64,000 bases of DNA, taken from NCBI RefSeq assembly GCF_001184025.1, contig NZ_BBYG01000021.1:1-64000 (forward strand), written 5' to 3'. Positions 60,793 to 64,000 of this stretch are shown here, piece by piece. Under the pieces are notes generated by a model, which did not search any database, was not told where the DNA came from, and was given only the letters and a program-made list of their open reading frames with translations. The position numbers and the translations under genes are program-made. The DNA is from Streptomyces maremycinicus (lineage in GTDB: Bacteria; Actinomycetota; Actinomycetes; Streptomycetales; Streptomycetaceae). Position 1 is the stretch's first letter, and every line of letters begins with the position of its first letter.

Positions 60793-61748
60793 GTCGTTCC
60801 TCCCTGGGCCCGCTGACGGTCCATCCGGGCCGTCACCCAGTCCGTGAAACGGGTCATCGGAATCGTCAGGGCCACGAAGACCAGGCCCGCGACGATGTAC
60901 GGCGTGTAGTTCAGGCTGCGGCCCACGATGATGTCCGCCGCGCGGACGGCGTCGATGGCGCCGCCGATCGAGACGAGACCGGTGTCCTTCTGGAGCGACA
61001 CCAGGTCGTTCAGCAGCGGTGGCACCTGGCGGCGCACGGCCTGGGGGAGCACCACGAAACGCAGCGCCTGCCGGTTGCTGAGGCCCAGTGAGCGGGCCGC
61101 CGCGCGCTGCGAGGGGTGCACGGACTCGATGCCCGCGCGGAACACCTCGGCGACGTACGCCGAGTACGTCAGCGTCAGCGCCGTACCGCCCAGCAGCACG
61201 GGGTCGACGGTCACCCCCTGGAGCCGCAGGGCCGGGACGCCCAGCACCACGATCATCAGGTTGATGATCAGCGGCAGACCGCGGAAGAAGTCCGTGTACG
61301 CCGCCGCCAGCACCCGCAGCGGGAAGAACACCGGACCGCGCAGAGTGCGGGCCACGGCGATGAGCATGCCGAGGACGAGCACGGCGGCCCCGCAGACCAG
61401 CAGCAGTCTGACGTTCAGCCAGAGTCCCTCGAGGACCTTGGGCAACGCCTCGCGCGCGTACTGCCCGTCGAAGAAGGTCTCCTTGGTACGCGGCCAGCCG
61501 GGCGCGCCGACGACGACCAGGTAGAGGGCGGCCCCCGTGACCAGGGTCGACAGCGCGCCGATCGCGGCGGCGCGGCGGGCACGCGCCCGCTTGTGGCGTT
61601 CACGCTCCAGCCGCCGCCGCGAGGGGACATAGCCGTCGTCGGGGACGGCCTTGTCACCCTCGGACCCGCCGCCCTCGCTCGCGGCGCCGCCCGCGCTCGC
61701 CGCGGCGCCCTCGCCTTCCCGGCCGGACCCGTCCTCGGTGACCGTCAC
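60789..61748 (-). CDS. Polar amino acid ABC transporter, permease
   Basis: The 319-aa permease has a charged, Gly/Ser-rich N-terminus, about six hydrophobic segments and the inner-membrane EAA loop EVFRAGIESVHPSQRAAARSLGLSNRQALRFVVLPQAV. It belongs to the HisM/GlnP type. GTG start at 61748 overlaps the stop of the binding-protein gene by 4 nt, and its own end overlaps the ATPase gene by 4 nt. The three genes are a compact operon. Confidence 0.93.
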   Translation of the reverse strand: MTVTEDGSGREGEGAAASAGGAASEGGGSEGDKAVPDDGYVPSRRRLERERHKRARARRAAAIGALSTLVTGAALYLVVVGAPGWPRTKETFFDGQYAREALPKVLEGLWLNVRLLLVCGAAVLVLGMLIAVARTLRGPVFFPLRVLAAAYTDFFRGLPLIINLMIVVLGVPALRLQGVTVDPVLLGGTALTLTYSAYVAEVFRAGIESVHPSQRAAARSLGLSNRQALRFVVLPQAVRRQVPPLLNDLVSLQKDTGLVSIGGAIDAVRAADIIVGRSLNYTPYIVAGLVFVALTIPMTRFTDWVTARMDRQRAQGGTT

Positions 61749-62629
61749 TTGAGCACCGGTGCGTCGACCGCGTCGGAGAGCCACTGCTGCTCGATCTTCG
61801 CCAGGGTGCCGTTCGCGCGGAGCGCGTCCACGGCGCCCGTCACGCAGGAGGTGAGGGCGCTGCCCTTGTCGAGCACGAGCCCGAACTGCTCGGGCGAGCC
61901 GCCCTGGTTCTCGAACTGACCGACGATCTCGGCGTCCGTGACCTCCGCGGCCGTGATGTAGAACGCGGTCGGCAGATCGGTGACGATGGCGTCGACCTGC
62001 CCGTTCTTCAGCGCGGACTTGGCCTGGTCGTTCTTGGCGTAGACGGCCGCGTCCCGGGTCGGCTTCACCACGTCGTCGATGTAGTCGAGGCTGGTCGTGC
62101 CGACCTGGGCGCCCAGCTTGAGGCCCTTGAGGTCCGCGACGCTCGTCGCCGCGGCGGCCTTCGTGCCCTTCAGGGCGATGACGGCCTGGCGCACGTCGTA
62201 GTAGCCGGACGAGAAGTCGACGGCCTTCTTGCGCTCGTCGCTGATCGACACCTGGTTGATGTCGAAGTCGAAGGTCTTCTCGCCCGGCGCGAAGGCCTTG
62301 TTGAACGGCACGCTCTGCCAGACCACGGCGCTCTTGTCGTAGCCGAGCCGCTCCGCCACGGCGTACGCCACCGCCGACTCGAAACCTTGGCCGTTGGCCG
62401 GCTTGTCGTCCTTGAACCACGGCTCGTACGCGGGCTCGTCGGTAGCGATCGTGAGCTTGCCGGAGGTCTCGGTGGCCAGTTCGCCCTTGGCGCAGGTGTC
62501 CGCGCTCGAACCGGAGGGTGCCGAAGCGGCCTTCTCCTCCGGCTGCGGGGCGCAACCGAGGGCGGTCGCGAGGAGGGCCACGGTGGCGCCGGCGACGGCA
62601 CGGCGCAGTACACGAGGGGCGGGATGCAT
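61745..62629 (-). CDS. Polar amino acid ABC transporter, substrate-binding lipoprotein
   Basis: The 294-aa SBP_bac_3-type protein has a lipoprotein signal with a lipobox ending in ALGC (Cys about residue 26), then LTIATDEPAYEPWFKDDKPANGQGFESAVAYAVAERLGY and FDFDINQVSISDERKKAVDFSSGYYDVRQAVIALKG. It probably binds glutamine, glutamate or another polar amino acid outside the membrane. Start ATG 62629; longer frame upstream adds a poor leader. First gene of the operon; no clear promoter identified. Confidence 0.93.
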   Translation of the reverse strand: MHPAPRVLRRAVAGATVALLATALGCAPQPEEKAASAPSGSSADTCAKGELATETSGKLTIATDEPAYEPWFKDDKPANGQGFESAVAYAVAERLGYDKSAVVWQSVPFNKAFAPGEKTFDFDINQVSISDERKKAVDFSSGYYDVRQAVIALKGTKAAAATSVADLKGLKLGAQVGTTSLDYIDDVVKPTRDAAVYAKNDQAKSALKNGQVDAIVTDLPTAFYITAAEVTDAEIVGQFENQGGSPEQFGLVLDKGSALTSCVTGAVDALRANGTLAKIEQQWLSDAVDAPVLK

Positions 62630-62925
62630 GGCGGGAGAGTGGCAGCGAAACCCCTGTTTGTCGAGGTCACACCCCCACATGTCCGCATACTGGGAACGGG
62701 TGTTGCGTTCTCGTGAACAGGGTCGGCCCGGTGGCCCGGGCCGCCGGCCGAGGGCGGGGAACGTAGACCGGCGGCCCGATCCGCGCCGGAGCCGTCATCC
62801 CGCGCGGAACTGCTGCCAGTTGACCGCGTCACCCCGCGCGCGGGGAGCGCGTGCGGGGGTCCGGCGCGTGCGCGGGATTCACACGGGGCGCGCGTTCGGC
62901 GACGCCCGCCCTGTCCGGTGAGAAC

Positions 62926-63582
62926 TCACCACCCGCGCGCGTGCCACTCCGGAAGGTGCGGCCGCTCCGCGCCCAGCGTGGTGTCGTTGCCGTGGCCCGG
63001 GTAGACCCAGGTCTCGTCCGGCAGCACGTCGAAGATCTTCGTCTCGACATCGCGGATCAGGCTCGCGAACGCCTCCGGGTCCTTGCGGGTGTTGCCCACG
63101 CCACCGGGGAACAGACAGTCGCCGGTGAACACGTGGGGGTGGCCGTGCGGGTCGTCGTAGACCAGGGCGATCGAGCCGGGTGTGTGCCCCACCAGATGGC
63201 GCGCGGTGAGCTCCACGTTGCCCACCCGGATGACATCACCGTCGTCCACCGGGACGTCGGTCGCCACCGGGATGCCCTCGGCGTCCTCCCGGCCCGCGTA
63301 GGTCCGCGCGCCCGTGGCGGCCACGACCTCGGCGAGCGCCTGCCAGTGGTCGCCGTGCTGATGGGTGGTGACGACGGACGCGATGCCGTCGTCCCCGATC
63401 GTGCCGAGCAGGGCGTGCGCGTCGGCGGCCGCGTCGATCAGCAGCTGCTCGTCCGTGGCCCGGCAGCGCAGCAGATAGGCGTTGTTGTTCATCGGGCCGA
63501 CCGCGATCTTGGTGATCATCAGGTCCTTGAGCTCGTGCACGTCCGCCGGTCCGCCGACCGTCACCTCACCGCTGTACGTCAT
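62926..63582 (-). CDS. MBL fold metallo-hydrolase
   Basis: The 218-aa hydrolase of the metallo-beta-lactamase fold has the metal motif TTHQHGDHW (HxHxDH), then LVGHTPGSIALVYDD, FTGDCLFPGG and WVYPGHGND. Substrate unclear: glyoxalase II-like or a related thioester. ATG 63582. It lies 9 nt after the stop of the maleylpyruvate isomerase-like gene, so the two are probably one operon. Confidence 0.93.
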   Translation of the reverse strand: MTYSGEVTVGGPADVHELKDLMITKIAVGPMNNNAYLLRCRATDEQLLIDAAADAHALLGTIGDDGIASVVTTHQHGDHWQALAEVVAATGARTYAGREDAEGIPVATDVPVDDGDVIRVGNVELTARHLVGHTPGSIALVYDDPHGHPHVFTGDCLFPGGVGNTRKDPEAFASLIRDVETKIFDVLPDETWVYPGHGNDTTLGAERPHLPEWHARGW

Positions 63583-63591
63583 GGCGGCAGC

Positions 63592-64000
63592 CTATAGCGG
63601 CGGAAGGGCCGGCAGCGGCCCGCCGTCCGTCGTCAGCCCGGAGCCGTCCCTGCGTCCGGCGAGCCAGCCCAGGAGGTCCGGGGCGGGGCCCCGGACGCCG
63701 ACGGGGCCGCCGGGAGCGCCGCCGCCCGTGGTCCAGACGGCGCCGTCGTCGCTCCGCAGGGCCGTCGACGGCACGGCCTCGTGCCCGGCGAAGCGGTCGG
63801 CCAGGAAGTCGATCTCCCGGCCGACGAACTCCTTCGGCAGATCCTCCAGCTCGTAGCCGATGCCGAGGTCCACGGCGTGCAGCTCCACCTCGACCCACCG
63901 CCGGAACGGCACGCGGGCCGCCGTGTCGACCACCCCGTTGCGCAGCTGCACCGTGCGCGACCAGTCCGCGGGCGCGGCTCCCGCCGCCTGGAAGCGGGCC
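63592..64000 (-). CDS. Maleylpyruvate isomerase-like (mycothiol-dependent) enzyme, C-terminal part
   Basis: Only the C-terminal 136 codons are inside the window; the gene runs off the right edge. The sequence ARFQAAGAAPADWSRTVQLRNG and ARVPFRRWVEVELHAVDLGIGYELEDLPKEFV fits the mycothiol-dependent maleylpyruvate isomerase family, whose C-terminal domain binds the sterol-carrier-like fold. The N-terminal DinB-like metal-binding domain must lie beyond 64000. It is upstream of, and probably cotranscribed with, the metallo-hydrolase. Confidence 0.8.
   Translation of the reverse strand, partial: ARFQAAGAAPADWSRTVQLRNGVVDTAARVPFRRWVEVELHAVDLGIGYELEDLPKEFVGREIDFLADRFAGHEAVPSTALRSDDGAVWTTGGGAPGGPVGVRGPAPDLLGWLAGRRDGSGLTTDGGPLPALPPL

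Overview
The window is chromosomal DNA of a high-GC actinomycete, almost certainly a Streptomyces. Nearly every gene has strong third-position GC bias, and GTG starts are frequent. Typical Streptomyces families are present: SPW_0924, DUF6343, a WhiJ-like ATPase/XRE-DUF5753/DUF397 trio, DUF574 methyltransferase and FadR-type GntR regulators. Conserved core genes (rpsA, coaE, uvrB, aroQ, hrpB) are embedded in it. I see no transposase, integrase, rRNA or CRISPR array. The only mobile-looking items are one gene of unknown function and the odd tRNA beside it near 22 kb.

Layout. 0-9 kb: small hypothetical, DUF4184 membrane protein, secreted lytic transglycosylase, SPW_0924 and DUF3068 proteins, HrpB helicase, methyltransferase. 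9-14 kb: rpsA with its own promoter and strong terminator, PAC2 protein, coaE, TPR protein, DUF6343. 13-22 kb: methyltransferase, DoxX, family-5-like uracil-DNA glycosylase, exported LamG/NlpC-like protein, then a GntR regulator divergent from an NCS1 transporter and a racemase-family enzyme, with a perfect palindromic operator between them. 21.6-22.7 kb: a conserved protein of unknown function followed by a circularly permuted tRNA gene with its own terminator. 22.9-30 kb: FUSC protein, nuclease-like EEP protein, DUF899, ABC exporter. 29.4-32.2 kb: WhiJ-like regulatory trio. 32-46 kb: methyltransferase, MocR regulator divergent from an AhpD-like protein, orphan gltD, DUF2293, uridine kinase-like protein, CBS protein, corA, psuG plus a PfkB kinase, VOC protein, MFS. 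46-64 kb: alkyltransferase, glycerophosphodiesterase, MHYT protein, uvrB, two TerD-type genes, a yybP-ykoY-like manganese riboswitch before terC, cation/proton antiporter, MHS transporter, S66 peptidase, aroQ, a polar amino acid ABC operon, a metallo-hydrolase and the C-terminal part of a maleylpyruvate isomerase-like enzyme.

Most striking is 22547-22654. All arms of a canonical tRNA are present, but in the order anticodon 3' strand, T arm, acceptor 3' strand, 6-nt loop, acceptor 5' strand, D arm, anticodon 5' strand. A 9-bp helix joins the leader and trailer. This is the layout of a circularly permuted tRNA, known from some algae and archaea and not one I know as an established bacterial family.
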